Shown here: positions 35,826 to 47,047 of the stretch, piece by piece
How positions within the stretch are numbered: the stretch's first letter is position 1
Layout: every line of letters begins with the position of its first letter
Source: an uncultured Saprospiraceae bacterium
Lineage (GTDB): Bacteria; Bacteroidota; Bacteroidia; Chitinophagales; Saprospiraceae
Assembly (NCBI GenBank): GCA_938016265.1
Contig: CALLWB010000091.1
Span: 1-64,000 of the forward strand
DNA length: 64,000 nucleotides
Direction of reading: 5' to 3'
The notes under the pieces: model-generated
Seen by the model: the letters and a program-made list of their open reading frames with translations, nothing else
Databases searched by the model: none
What the model was told of the DNA's origin: nothing
Made by a program: the position numbers and the translations under genes

Positions 35826-36025
35826 CAAAACAAAAAAAGGTAATACAATCCACATCCCTCCTCCAAAAGACATTTGATCGTATTACCTTATACACTACCT
35901 ATGAAAAGTTTCTTAACTCATAAAAGTAACTCGCTTTCGAACTACACCTATAAAACTGTAGTTTTTGAGTTTTCGTGCCTCAAAAAACAGATATAACAAT
36001 TGTTTAACTGGTGTTAAGAATTTTA
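35826..36025 (-). repeat. Tandem direct repeat, copy 2 (candidate structured RNA)
   Basis: Second copy of the 200-bp element. Differences from copy 1 cluster in two places: four within the loop of the terminator-like hairpin (arms 35837-35846 and 35880-35889) and eight near the AT-rich end. The outer block CTTAACACCAGTTAAACAAT (minus strand, 5' end) is identical in both and could carry the promoter. Confidence 0.6.
35901..35996 (+). CDS. Possible 31-aa small protein, copy 2
   Basis: ORF with the same start MKSFLTHKSNS and the end SCLKKQI. See copy 1; equally uncertain. Confidence 0.25.
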   Translation: MKSFLTHKSNSLSNYTYKTVVFEFSCLKKQI

Positions 36026-36197
36026 ATACTTAAGAAATGAAATCAAGCTGCAGGTCTACACCTTTGCAATACAGGTATAGTCTTCCGCCAAAGAATCTAA
36101 CTACTGCAATCTGCCAGGTGTTTTCAGCCAACCTGCTTGAAGGACTACTGTCCAGACCCGCAACTCAATTTCTATCATACAACTAAGTCGGTAATGA

Positions 36198-37819
<1,622 letters not shown>

Positions 37820-37823
<4 letters not shown>

Positions 37824-38428
37824 ATCGAATTACTTTTTTTTACTTGATTCAAACTAATTAAGTGTTTTTGAAGCGCCTTTTTTGCTCTCGAAAATTGAGA
37901 CCTTGAGGAGCCTTCTGTGGTGTTCAGCATTTCGCCAATTTCCTTATGGGAATAGCCTTCTATTGCAAACAAATTGAATACCGATCGGTAACCTACAGGC
38001 AGCTTCTGAATCAGTTCCATGATATCATCTGCTCCTAGTTGGCCGTAGATCTTGGGATCAAAGGAGATCACAGATTCTACCGCTGTCGGGTCTACAACGT
38101 TAAGATTCTTAGAGTTTTTCCGCAACCAAGATAAAGCACACCGTACCGTTATCGTCCGCATCCAGCCTTCAAAAGAGCCGATGGGTTTGTACTTGCCGAT
38201 GTTTCCAAAAATTAAGATCAAACTATCCTGCAAAATATCCTTTGCAGTTTGTTCGTCCCGCACATACCGACGGCAGACTGCCATAAGCATTCCAGAGTAC
38301 CGCTTCACCAGTTCATACTGGCTGGCTTTGTCCCCTTTCTGGCAGTTTTTGATTAATTGTTTTTCAGTTTGCAAACTACTTGTTTTTAGAAGTATGATAT
38401 TCAAAGTTATGAAATTAGAAGGAGGCAT
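37820..38428 (-). CDS. ECF-type RNA polymerase sigma factor
   Basis: 202 residues from the only ATG; the family-like part begins at about residue 20 (LQTEKQLIKNCQKGD), so a TTG start at 38374 is possible. Region 2 contains KDILQDSLILIFGNIGKY and GWMRTITVRCALSWLRK; region 4 contains GYRSVFNLFAIEGYSHKEIGEMLNTTEGSSRSQFSRAKKAL with a helix-turn-helix. It lies 40 bp after a lipoprotein gene and overlaps the downstream membrane protein by 4 bp. It may recognise the motif shared by the three lipoprotein genes (see promoters at 40322, 42457 and 44752). Confidence 0.92.
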
Positions 38429-38468
38429 GTTGCGCTACCTGCTTCCAATTGATTTTTTCGTTGGTTTA

Positions 38469-40232
38469 TTAGGGTACAATATGGAAATAACAATCTACCT
38501 GGTGGGTGGTAGTTGGCGATATATAAGTATTTTCCATAGTTCCTGAAAAAGATCCTTCAACTTTGCTTGGATTTAGTTCTGTTAATATAAACGTGTCGAA
38601 CGGACTTGCTCCACTGATAGACTCTGTGAATTGCCATTGGTTTACAAAATCCCACACTGTAAAATTTGTTCCTATGGTCATGCTGTAATCTCCAGCAGTT
38701 GTCCCGGGTATATTGATGGACAAGGAGTCGCTAGTACCTGTATAACTGATGTCTGTGAAAGTAGAAATGAAAGAGGCAAATGGCATTACATACTCTTGAG
38801 TGACCCCATCTACGGTCAAGGAGATATAGCTCTGTATCGCTGTGTCGCAAGCTTCAATTACACCAAGATTAGTCGAAATCCCGCCCTGTACCTGATGGAC
38901 AGGACCTTCCATGCCACTTGCCAGGTCATATGCTTTAACCTCCACATTACTAGCCGTCAAACAATCAAGGTAGCTAAATTGAAATTGAGCATTATTGGTG
39001 TAGTAGTAGTCTATTGCTCCATTTCTTGAAGCAGTGATTACTGCATCATTTAGCAAACCTCCATTACAATTTACGGTGCCAAGTATTGTTGTGGTTATAA
39101 TATTACTACCAGCTACACTAATGTCGCCATAAGAGATATCTGAAGAATAGGGCCCAATCTGCTTGCTAAATATTACACCGCAGTTGTTATTGTCATGTAC
39201 CTCTAAAGTCAGTGTTTCTCCTGCGGGGATAAGACCGCCTACTGTCCCATCAATGGCAGAGTTAGAATATCCAGTACCTATATTTTGGCTATTTATGCTT
39301 ACTCCAAGTCCAGTAACTGGATTTCCATTGACGTCTACTAATCTTGCATCGAAATAAACTGCTTCATAAGGCCAATCGTAATTCCAAAATGAAAAATGAC
39401 TTACTTCTCCTACATAACTGCCATTTGTAAGGCTTGCACTCGATTCTTCCTGCCACAATCCGTAGGATTCATTGTACGACCAAAGTGGGATTTGTGCTGG
39501 CGCGGTTCCTAGAAGGCTAACGGGAACAGGTACGGTCATCGTTGCCGTTTTGTCATCTGCAAGATTAAGCGGTTCGCCGTTGTTGTCTTCAAGTTCTACT
39601 ACCACCATTCCGTAAGTCCCCAATGCAACTTCTTGATTATTTGTGTTTACTCCCTGCAAATTTCCTGGCATTTGATTTAACGTTTGTTGTGCGCTTGGAT
39701 CAAGCCATTTGGCGGCTACGTTTACTGTACCAGTATATAAATTTCCGTTTGCATCGACAATACTATTACTTTCGAAATCTAATGAACCTCCTCCTGATAG
39801 GAAGATGGAGTCACTGCCTAGACTGCTATTAAAGGACTGGTTGAAATTTTTGTCCAATAGTTCTACGGTAAGTCTGTTTTCAGTATTTGCGGTCGGAAAA
39901 AATCGACGCGAACCAGGAAAATAGCCAGGGGATTCTACCGTGACCAATTGTCCTTTGGAGTTCATTGTCGTGTTGTTGAAGAAAAAATGACCAAATTTGT
40001 TGGTCGTCGTCGTCAGGGTACCCATTTTTACTAATGCTCCTTCTACTGCTTGTTGGTTTTCGTCTTGTACTAAACCCCGGAGGCTTGTGGTAACATTGAG
40101 TACTGTTGGCTCATAACCTTCTATGATATATGGTTCTGGTATGTGCTCTGTGGTGGTTGTGGTGTTGACATCTTTCCTGCATCCTGCAAGTACAAGCACT
40201 AAAAAGAGCCAAATTATTCCTATATTTTTCAT
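38469..40232 (-). CDS. Lipoprotein with carboxypeptidase-regulatory-like domain (paralogue 3)
   Basis: 587 residues from MKNIGIIWL; an upstream Met adds 8 residues not seen in the paralogues. The lipobox is VLAGC. A Gly-rich CarboxypepD_reg-like beta sandwich follows (about 50-125, with TTSLRGLVQDENQQAVEGA and TTTTNKFGHFFF). Then come the family motifs GYFPGSRRFFPT, MPGNLQGVNT, IPLWSYNESYG and EVSHFSFWN, and further Ig-like repeats. It is probably anchored to an envelope membrane. It is one of three tandem paralogues and the one nearest the sigma gene, 40 bp upstream of it. The function is unknown. Confidence 0.8.
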   Translation of the reverse strand: MKNIGIIWLFLVLVLAGCRKDVNTTTTTEHIPEPYIIEGYEPTVLNVTTSLRGLVQDENQQAVEGALVKMGTLTTTTNKFGHFFFNNTTMNSKGQLVTVESPGYFPGSRRFFPTANTENRLTVELLDKNFNQSFNSSLGSDSIFLSGGGSLDFESNSIVDANGNLYTGTVNVAAKWLDPSAQQTLNQMPGNLQGVNTNNQEVALGTYGMVVVELEDNNGEPLNLADDKTATMTVPVPVSLLGTAPAQIPLWSYNESYGLWQEESSASLTNGSYVGEVSHFSFWNYDWPYEAVYFDARLVDVNGNPVTGLGVSINSQNIGTGYSNSAIDGTVGGLIPAGETLTLEVHDNNNCGVIFSKQIGPYSSDISYGDISVAGSNIITTTILGTVNCNGGLLNDAVITASRNGAIDYYYTNNAQFQFSYLDCLTASNVEVKAYDLASGMEGPVHQVQGGISTNLGVIEACDTAIQSYISLTVDGVTQEYVMPFASFISTFTDISYTGTSDSLSINIPGTTAGDYSMTIGTNFTVWDFVNQWQFTESISGASPFDTFILTELNPSKVEGSFSGTMENTYISPTTTHQVDCYFHIVP

Positions 40233-40321
40233 CATTTTACTTTTAATCTCATTCATTATTGCTGTCGGTCATCGCGGAGGGAAATCAAGGTGTTAGTTTC
40301 TTTCTTCCCGTCTCTAAATAC

Positions 40322-40350
40322 TAAAGTAGATTTATTGTCAATTCGCTGCA
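40322..40350 (-). promoter_or_regulatory. Putative ECF promoter of paralogue 3
   Basis: Minus strand: TGCAGC (40350-40345), 16-bp spacer, TACTTTA (40328-40322). It matches the two other lipoprotein upstream regions in sequence and spacing. The predicted leader is about 80 nt. Confidence 0.55.
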
Positions 40351-40468
40351 TGGAGGATGAAATTTATTTTATTTAAATAATTGTTTTGTCTTTTAAGTGC
40401 CATTCTAGTACTATGTACTAACGGTCGATTAGCAAGTAAATCGCAGGGAAGCGTGCTTGTTTTACTTA

Positions 40469-40497
40469 GAAGGGCAACACCGGTTGTATTGCCCTTC
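40469..40497 (-). terminator. Hairpin after paralogue 2
   Basis: GAAGGGCAA (40469-40477) and TTGCCCTTC (40489-40497) form a 9-bp stem 17 bp after the stop codon of the gene at 40514-42274. The T-run on the minus strand is poor, so termination may be weak. Confidence 0.4.
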
Positions 40498-40513
40498 ATA
40501 GATTGTTTTTCTC

Positions 40514-42274
40514 TTATTGTACTACGTGGAAATATCCAGTAATTGGTACATTAGTAACTGTATTGTTGTAGTAGTTATCAACTGTTCCTGTAAATGATCC
40601 TTCTACTTTAATACTGGAGTGTTCAGTGACAAAAAATGTATTGAATTTTTGTATTGTCGACAAGGAATCAGATTGGATATACCAGTTTTCTGGTTGGTAT
40701 TCTACAAAAATATTGTTTTCAGGGTTATTAGAATAATCTCCTGCTGTAATTCCTGGGAAATATAAACCAAGACTTCCATTGTTGATAAGGTCGGTAGCCC
40801 AGATTGATGTATAGCTGACGGAGGTATTGCTTGTTGGGAAGAAAAAACGTTTAGTGGTGCCATCCACATTTATATTAACATAGCTTTGAAGTGAATTATC
40901 ACACGCTTCAATTTGACCAAGATTTGAGATAACACCTCCCTGAACGTTAACGGCTGGCCCCTGAGAGCCACCAACTATATCAAAAGCGCTCACTTCTACA
41001 GGAAGAGAGTTGGTACAATCTATAAATTGAAACTCAAATTGACCATCAAAGGTGTAGTAATACTGTACTTGTCCATCTCGGTTTGCCTTGATAACAGCCT
41101 CGTTCAACAAATTCCCATTACAAACAACTTCACCAAGAATTGTTGTCGTACTAAAGCTAAGTGATGAAACAACAACATCTCCATAGCTTAAATCTTGGGT
41201 AGCTGGACCAAATTGAGCCAAAGATACCAATGTGTTGCAAGTCCACACTTCTAAGGATAGCAATTCTCCAGCTGGAATAATCCCGCTTACTGTTCCATCA
41301 AGAGCAGTGATACCACTCCGAGTCCCAAAAGTTGGACTGACAATTTTAACCTCCATTCCAGCTAAAGGAATGTCGTCCTCGTTTACGGCTCTCGCATCAA
41401 AGTAGACATATTCAGAAGGAATATCACAGTTCCAAAATGAAAAATGACTTACTTCTCCGACATACATTCCATTGATCAAGTTGGCAACAGATTCTTGTTT
41501 CCAAACGCCATAAGATTCGTTGTATGACCATAAAGGTATTTGTGTTGGTGCGGAGGCTAGCATACTAGATGGAACAGGCATTGTGATTGTTGCTGTTTTA
41601 TTTTCTGCGATGTTTAACGGTTGTCCATTGTTGTCTTCCAATTCTACTGCTATCATACCATAAGTAGCTAGTACTACTTCGTCACTGTCTGTATTTACGC
41701 CTTGTAAATTTCCTGGCATTTGGTCTAGTGTACTAGGAGCTGATGGATCCATCCATTTGGCTGCGGCATTTACATTGCCTACATACGTATTACCGTTGGC
41801 GTCCTCAATACTTTTGTCCTCAAAGACGATTGATCCAGAGTTTGGTAGGTAAAGAACACCTCCAGTTACTGCGTCAAATGACTGGTCGAATACCTTTGAT
41901 AGTAGCTCGACAGTGATTCTATTTTCTGTATTCGGAGTAGGGAAGAATCTCCTAGAGCCGGGGAAGTAACCAGGGACGTCTATTTTTATCAACTGGCCGC
42001 GAGAATTCATCGTTTTGTTCTTAAAAAAGAAATGACCAAATTGGTTAGTAGTAGTGGTTAGGTTGCCTAGTTTTACTGTTGCTCCTTCTACGGGTTGTTG
42101 ATTTTCGTCTTGTACTTGGCCACGCAGACTGGTGGTGACATTCTCAACGACTGGTTCATAGTTTTCTATTAGATCTTCTTCTGGAATCGGATCGATGATG
42201 TCAATCGGTGGTTCCGGTTTACAAGCGGCTAAAAAGAGAATTAAAATAAGGGAGATTATTCCTAGATGTTTCAT
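40514..42274 (-). CDS. Lipoprotein with carboxypeptidase-regulatory-like domain (paralogue 2)
   Basis: 586 residues. Lipobox FLAAC, then a Pro-rich PEPPIDIIDPIP linker identical to paralogue 1. The CarboxypepD_reg-like domain (TTSLRGQVQDENQQPVEGA) and the motifs GYFPGSRRFFPTPNTENR, MPGNLQGVNTDS and IPLWSYNESYG recur. It is closest to the gene at 42646-44418; identity even continues into the leader region upstream of both start codons (TTTTTTAATGAATTTTACTT), so that duplication is recent. Envelope location is predicted; the role is unknown. Confidence 0.8.
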   Translation of the reverse strand: MKHLGIISLILILFLAACKPEPPIDIIDPIPEEDLIENYEPVVENVTTSLRGQVQDENQQPVEGATVKLGNLTTTTNQFGHFFFKNKTMNSRGQLIKIDVPGYFPGSRRFFPTPNTENRITVELLSKVFDQSFDAVTGGVLYLPNSGSIVFEDKSIEDANGNTYVGNVNAAAKWMDPSAPSTLDQMPGNLQGVNTDSDEVVLATYGMIAVELEDNNGQPLNIAENKTATITMPVPSSMLASAPTQIPLWSYNESYGVWKQESVANLINGMYVGEVSHFSFWNCDIPSEYVYFDARAVNEDDIPLAGMEVKIVSPTFGTRSGITALDGTVSGIIPAGELLSLEVWTCNTLVSLAQFGPATQDLSYGDVVVSSLSFSTTTILGEVVCNGNLLNEAVIKANRDGQVQYYYTFDGQFEFQFIDCTNSLPVEVSAFDIVGGSQGPAVNVQGGVISNLGQIEACDNSLQSYVNINVDGTTKRFFFPTSNTSVSYTSIWATDLINNGSLGLYFPGITAGDYSNNPENNIFVEYQPENWYIQSDSLSTIQKFNTFFVTEHSSIKVEGSFTGTVDNYYNNTVTNVPITGYFHVVQ

Positions 42275-42456
42275 GATTTAGAATTTAGAATTTTTTAATG
42301 AATTTTACTTTCGGTAATAGCGGGATACTTCGAGAACATGATGTTTTTTCTCGTTGTCCGTTTAGGATTACCTTTTTTCTATATACAATGTTGCGGTGGT
42401 TATTTTAGAATTGAATAGCTAATCGAAATGTTCAGGTATGTTGGCTATCAATCTAG

Positions 42457-42485
42457 TAAAGTCGGTTAATTGCAATTTCGTTGCA
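42457..42485 (-). promoter_or_regulatory. Putative ECF promoter of paralogue 2
   Basis: Minus strand: TGCAAC (42485-42480), 16-bp spacer, GACTTTA (42463-42457). The predicted leader is about 175 nt. Confidence 0.55.
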
Positions 42486-42594
42486 TCGATGTTTAACCTT
42501 TTTTTTATTGAAATAGTCCAAAATACTTGGTCAGAAAACCAAAAACTAATAACCAATTAACGCTCCATTATACCTGAATAAAAATCAAAATTTG

Positions 42595-42632
42595 CTTGAG
42601 AAGGAAAAGCCTTTGCAATCCCTTCTCAAGCT
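42595..42632 (-). terminator. Terminator of paralogue 1
   Basis: GCTTGAGAAGG (42595-42605) and CCTTCTCAAGC (42622-42632) form a perfect 11-bp stem; on the minus strand it is followed by AAATTTTGATTTTT. Confidence 0.65.
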
Positions 42633-42645
42633 TGTTTTTGATTTA

Positions 42646-44418
42646 TTATTGCAATACGTGGAAGTAACAGTTTACAGATACATCTGTAGGAGGATTAGTT
42701 GCCAAATTGGACATAGTACCTGAAAAGGATCCTTCTATTTTTGTGCTCGAATGTTCTGTAACAAAAAATGTATCAAAGCTTTGCGCTGCATTAAGAGAAT
42801 CAGAGCTAATATTCCAACCTTCAATTTGCGAAAAGACATTAACGTAGGTTCCCGGATCGTTGGAATAATCACCAGTTGCCTGTCCATCGAAACCGAAGTA
42901 GGAATAGGTGTCATTTAGGGAGTTGCCGCTGATGTAGGTTCTATTGTTGGACAATGAGGTATAGGGCAACCAAAGTACTTGTGAAACACCATCAACATCG
43001 AGATTGATATAACTTTGAATGGTATTGTCACATGCTTCTATTTGACCTACGTTTGTGAGAACCCCTCCTGGGACAGTCAGTGTTGGGCCTTCTAGTCCAT
43101 TGTTAAGATCATACGCTGTTATCTCTACTGGGAAGGAGGTCCCGCAATAGCTACGGGAAAATTGAAATTGCGCATTACTTGTATAAAGATAGTCGGTAAT
43201 CCCATTATGAGTAGCAGTCACCACTGCATCCGTTAATAAATTGCCATTGCAGATTACCTCTCCTTGAATAGTAGTCGTAATAACACCAACGCCGGCGGGC
43301 GATACAACAAGATCTCCGTAGTTCGTATCTTGAGTGTATGGTCCTACTTGCGTGGCGAGTGCTAGACCACTGCAAACTCCGTTCTTATAAACTTCTAAGT
43401 CAAGCATTTCGCCTTGGGGAATAAGTCCACTTGCAGTCCCATCAGAAGCTGTATAACCAAAGGAGCTACCATAAGTCTGACTAATCATTGTCAATCCCCA
43501 ACCAGCGAGTGGATTACCATCAGTATCTACTAGTCTTAGTTCAAAGTATAGAGACGCAAACGGATCATCACAATTCCAAAAGGAGAAATGACTGACTTCT
43601 CCGACATATTTGCCATTGGTCAACGTTGCAACAGATTCCTCTACCCAAATACCGTAGGACTCATTGTAAGACCAAAGTGGGATTTGAGCAGGAGCTGTTG
43701 ATAATAAATCTGAAGGGACAGGCATAGAAATTGTCGCCGTTTTGTCCGGTCCAAGATTTAAAGGATTGCCGTTGTCATCTTGCAGTTCTACTGCGATCAT
43801 CCCATAGGTTGCAAGGCCAACTTCTTCACTATCCGTATTAACTCCTTGTAAGTTGCCAGGCATTTGGTCAACGGTGTTTGGTGCAGTTGGATCCATCCAC
43901 TTAGCAGCGGCGTTTACATTGCCAGTATACGCATTCCCATTTGCGTCAGCAATGCTATTGTCTGGAAAGTCAACAGATCCTCCACTTGGCAAGGTCAAAA
44001 CCCCGCCATTTGACGCATCAAAAGACTGGTCGAAAACCATAGGAAGAAGTTCTATCGACAACCTGTTTTCTGTATTCGGAGTAGGGAAGAACCTTCTGGA
44101 TCCTGGGAAGTAGCCATCTACGGCTACCTTCACCAATTGTCCCTTAGAGTTCATGGTTTTATTCTTGAAGAAGAAATGGCCAAATTGGTTGGTGGTAGTC
44201 GTTAAGTTGCCCATTTTTACGACGGCACCTTCTACGGGTTCTTGATTTTCGTCTATTACTTGGCCGCGGAGACTAGTGGTTATATTCTCAATGATTGGGT
44301 CATAGTTTTCTAGTAGATCGGCTTCTGGAATCGGGTCGATAATATCAATCGGTGGTTCCGGTTTACAAGCGGCTAAAAAGAGAATTAAAATGAGGGAGAT
44401 TATTCCTAGATTTTTCAT
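42646..44418 (-). CDS. Lipoprotein with carboxypeptidase-regulatory-like domain (paralogue 1)
   Basis: 590 residues, lipobox FLAAC, same domain plan as the two following paralogues: short acidic linker, CarboxypepD_reg-like sandwich, the motifs GYFPGSRRFFPTPNTENR and IPLWSYNESYG, and two or three Ig-like segments with conserved cysteines (VICNGNLL, IEACDN). It has its own promoter motif 330 bp upstream and its own terminator. With three copies differing mainly in the C-terminal half, the family may present variable surface domains. Confidence 0.8.
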   Translation of the reverse strand: MKNLGIISLILILFLAACKPEPPIDIIDPIPEADLLENYDPIIENITTSLRGQVIDENQEPVEGAVVKMGNLTTTTNQFGHFFFKNKTMNSKGQLVKVAVDGYFPGSRRFFPTPNTENRLSIELLPMVFDQSFDASNGGVLTLPSGGSVDFPDNSIADANGNAYTGNVNAAAKWMDPTAPNTVDQMPGNLQGVNTDSEEVGLATYGMIAVELQDDNGNPLNLGPDKTATISMPVPSDLLSTAPAQIPLWSYNESYGIWVEESVATLTNGKYVGEVSHFSFWNCDDPFASLYFELRLVDTDGNPLAGWGLTMISQTYGSSFGYTASDGTASGLIPQGEMLDLEVYKNGVCSGLALATQVGPYTQDTNYGDLVVSPAGVGVITTTIQGEVICNGNLLTDAVVTATHNGITDYLYTSNAQFQFSRSYCGTSFPVEITAYDLNNGLEGPTLTVPGGVLTNVGQIEACDNTIQSYINLDVDGVSQVLWLPYTSLSNNRTYISGNSLNDTYSYFGFDGQATGDYSNDPGTYVNVFSQIEGWNISSDSLNAAQSFDTFFVTEHSSTKIEGSFSGTMSNLATNPPTDVSVNCYFHVLQ

Positions 44419-44883
44419 GATTTAGAAGTTTAAATTTTTTAATGAATTTTACTTTTGGCCATAGTTGTCCACTCCGAGAAAAAATAATAGTTCTCATTGA
44501 TTGGAATGGGAGGCCCTGATTGGTTTTTTACTGCGAATTCGCTAAAGGAAACATCGTTAACAATCGAATCCGCTAAAAGGAGTTTTTTGTATAAAGTTTT
44601 AATTGAAATTTAGGTAATAGATTTCTATATCTTGAAACGATAATTTTCATTTCAAAATCAAAATAAGAACGCTAAATACAATGTTGCGGGTGTAGCTTTT
44701 AAACTTGATTTACTAATTGTACTAATCTAGTTTTTCATGCTATCTATTTACTAAAGTCTATAAAGTGCAAAAACGTTGCACGGGGTTTTATTTTTTTTGA
44801 AAAAAATAGGTGGTGTCCTGAAATACCATTGTATAACAAAAGTGTATGGATCACATTCTGGGTACTAGTAAGGTTAGTGGAAG
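44419..44883. other. Intergenic region upstream of paralogue 1
   Basis: About 465 bp. It holds the long leader of paralogue 1 and its putative ECF promoter at 44752-44780. A short block (ACAATGTTGCGG, about 44680) recurs upstream of paralogue 2 near 42386. No ORF was seen. Confidence 0.5.
44752..44780 (-). promoter_or_regulatory. Putative ECF promoter of paralogue 1
   Basis: Minus strand: TGCAAC (44780-44775), 16-bp spacer, GACTTTA (44758-44752), followed by GTAAATAGATA. The predicted leader is about 325 nt. Confidence 0.55.
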
Positions 44884-46275
44884 CTAGTTATTAGCAGCCT
44901 TAGAAAAATAAACAACAGACTTAAGCAGTAGCTGCGAGATTTCCTGTAAGGATTCCAAATTGATTTTTTCCCAATCATCATCTGTCTTATGATAGTCGCT
45001 ATGTGTACCAGTAAATAGAAAAATAGCAGGCACTTTTTTTTCAAGGAAATAATGTTGATCTGACCTGCTTTTAAATTGGTGAATGTCTGTTTCAGGATTA
45101 TTGTAGGCCAGATTGATTCTAAGATTTTTATGATGTGTTTGTGCGATAGCCGTCGTAACCTCTACTACTTTTGGAGAGCCAATCAAATACAATTCAGCCC
45201 CATGCTTGTCCTTTTTTGCTCTTCCAACCATGTCCATATTAAAAACGGCTTTCGTCTTTGCTAACGGGAAAATAGGATGATCTACATAATGTTTTGATCC
45301 GAGCAGCCCTATTTCTTCTGCTCCAAATCCAATAAATACAATCGACCGATCGAGCTGAAATCCACTTTCCTTAAGTTTTTGAATGGCTCTGGCAACTTCA
45401 AGTAAAACAGAGATCCCTGAAGCATTGTCATCAGCACCATTGTAAATCCGTCTACCAATTTTTCCCAGGTGGTCATAGTGCCCACAGACAATCAGGTATT
45501 CCTTGTCAGCGCCCTTTCCCTCCAGTATTCCAATGACATTGTTTGAGATGATCAGGTTAGTTTTTAAAAGTTTTAACTTGATCGGTAGGGTGAACTTATC
45601 TTTTTGCATCAGTCTATTAGAAATTATCCCAGCGCTTGCAAACGTATGAAGTACCAAAAAACGCAGATTCGATGTTCCATCTTTCTTAAGAATTTTGTAG
45701 GTGTCATTTTTACGCTTTTGGTAATCTTTCCTTTTTTCATAAACAAACAATACCCCCTGGGCTCCATTGTCGGCAAACTCTTGTAATATTGTTGGCAAAT
45801 TGCTTAACGAATCATTCACATAAATCACTATCAGGTTGTTGCGAATCAAAGATTTGTTTTGGTAGTCTTCCTGGTTGCTGGAATAAATCAAATCCAGTTT
45901 TGACTGAAAACGATAGTTAAAACTGCTCCTGGCAAAACTGGTTGGGCTATGAAAAGAAAAATTGCCAAACGTCAACTTTTCTTCTCCTTCATCTAGATAG
46001 GAAGATCTAATAATAAATTCTTGAAGAAAGCCATTCTCCAAGGTCGGTTTTAGTCCTAACTCCTTATACTTGTTCACCAGATAATCCGTGGTCAATTTTT
46101 CTCCCTGCTGCCCAGTGCCTCTGCCTTCAAACTCATCGCTAGACAATATTTTGATATGATTTAATAGAGAATCAACAGCAATAGTTGGAAGTAGTGTTCC
46201 AGATACATCCTGACCGTAGGCTGTATATGAGCTAAATAGGATAATCCAACAAAATAATTTCAAGTAAGTCTTCAA
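44884..46275 (-). CDS. Secreted M28-family zinc aminopeptidase
   Basis: 463 residues with a signal peptide (1-21, ending TAYG). A protease-associated-like region (about 95-235) precedes the M28 catalytic domain. Zinc ligands and catalytic residues are visible in order: CGHYDHLG (His), GADDNASG (Asp), FGAEEIGLLGS (catalytic and binding Glu), FNMDMVGR (Asp) and THSDYHKTDDD (His). Such enzymes cleave N-terminal residues from peptides in the periplasm or outside. It has no C-terminal sorting domain, so it is probably periplasmic. It follows the gene at 46294 with an 18-bp gap. Confidence 0.9.
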   Translation of the reverse strand: MKTYLKLFCWIILFSSYTAYGQDVSGTLLPTIAVDSLLNHIKILSSDEFEGRGTGQQGEKLTTDYLVNKYKELGLKPTLENGFLQEFIIRSSYLDEGEEKLTFGNFSFHSPTSFARSSFNYRFQSKLDLIYSSNQEDYQNKSLIRNNLIVIYVNDSLSNLPTILQEFADNGAQGVLFVYEKRKDYQKRKNDTYKILKKDGTSNLRFLVLHTFASAGIISNRLMQKDKFTLPIKLKLLKTNLIISNNVIGILEGKGADKEYLIVCGHYDHLGKIGRRIYNGADDNASGISVLLEVARAIQKLKESGFQLDRSIVFIGFGAEEIGLLGSKHYVDHPIFPLAKTKAVFNMDMVGRAKKDKHGAELYLIGSPKVVEVTTAIAQTHHKNLRINLAYNNPETDIHQFKSRSDQHYFLEKKVPAIFLFTGTHSDYHKTDDDWEKINLESLQEISQLLLKSVVYFSKAANN

Positions 46276-46293
46276 GCGGCAGGTTTTTAAAAT

Positions 46294-46893
46294 TTATAGG
46301 CGATACCCAAGTTTTAGAAGCGTATGTTTATCTAACATACCTGAAGGGGTTAAATCTTGGTCTTTCTGGAAATTCATCAATGCTTCTTTAAAGGTTGAGC
46401 AACTAGTTCCTTCACATTTATGCGCTTCTATGTATCCCGCTTCCTCTAAAATAGATTCTAATTTCTTGACAACAGTGGGGGTTACGAAACTAGGGCATAA
46501 AATTTTGAACCATTCTCCAGTGCCCTCCATTACAACACTTTTTATATAGGGTATTGTTTGCATTTCATAGTCGATCGTTTGGTTTTTATCCTTTACCTTA
46601 ACGATCTTGTGAAACAAGGTATCAATTTCCTCCTCCGAATAATTTTTTGCAATTACCTTAAACTTTTTAGGATAACGCAAGTGCTCCTTCTCCTTCAGAA
46701 AATAAAGAGAATCAAGTTTAACCGGTTCTTGGTAATTACCAGTATACACGGGAACCTTCATTTCTCCTTTGTTGTAATTCGGCACCTGACACCTCGCATA
46801 GCAATTTCCTGGTTCGGCATTAGGCGGATAATCTTGTGCCTTAACAACACAAAGCAGGCTAATTATCCCAAACAAAGTAATCAGAAATTTCAT
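46294..46893 (-). CDS. Secreted protein with C-terminal peptidoglycan-binding-like domain
   Basis: 199 residues from MKFLITLFG; a longer frame adds 32 residues without signal-peptide character, so the internal ATG is preferred. A signal peptide ends VKAQ. The mature start has the motif EPGNCYARC, seen in a Bacteroidota family of small envelope proteins. The end (about 160-199, TFKEALMNFQKDQDLTPSGMLDKHTLLKLGY) matches the PG_binding_1 three-helix fold. It probably binds murein in the periplasm. It lies directly upstream of the M28 peptidase and is likely co-transcribed with it. Confidence 0.7.
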   Translation of the reverse strand: MKFLITLFGIISLLCVVKAQDYPPNAEPGNCYARCQVPNYNKGEMKVPVYTGNYQEPVKLDSLYFLKEKEHLRYPKKFKVIAKNYSEEEIDTLFHKIVKVKDKNQTIDYEMQTIPYIKSVVMEGTGEWFKILCPSFVTPTVVKKLESILEEAGYIEAHKCEGTSCSTFKEALMNFQKDQDLTPSGMLDKHTLLKLGYRL

Positions 46894-47047
46894 TTTTTTA
46901 ATGTTTATCAGCAAAAGCAACTTCCAATAAGTGCGGTTTCCTCCTTTAAACCAAGGAGTTTTAAAGGCAGTTTCTACATACGCATACAAGATGCCATTAA
47001 GTTTTTAAAACTAATAATATTTTTGATGTTAATGCTGTGAAAGAATA

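Noticed and set aside
35573-36025. CRISPR-like reading of the tandem repeats
   Set aside because: Only two units, 200 bp each, with one spacer and no cas genes.
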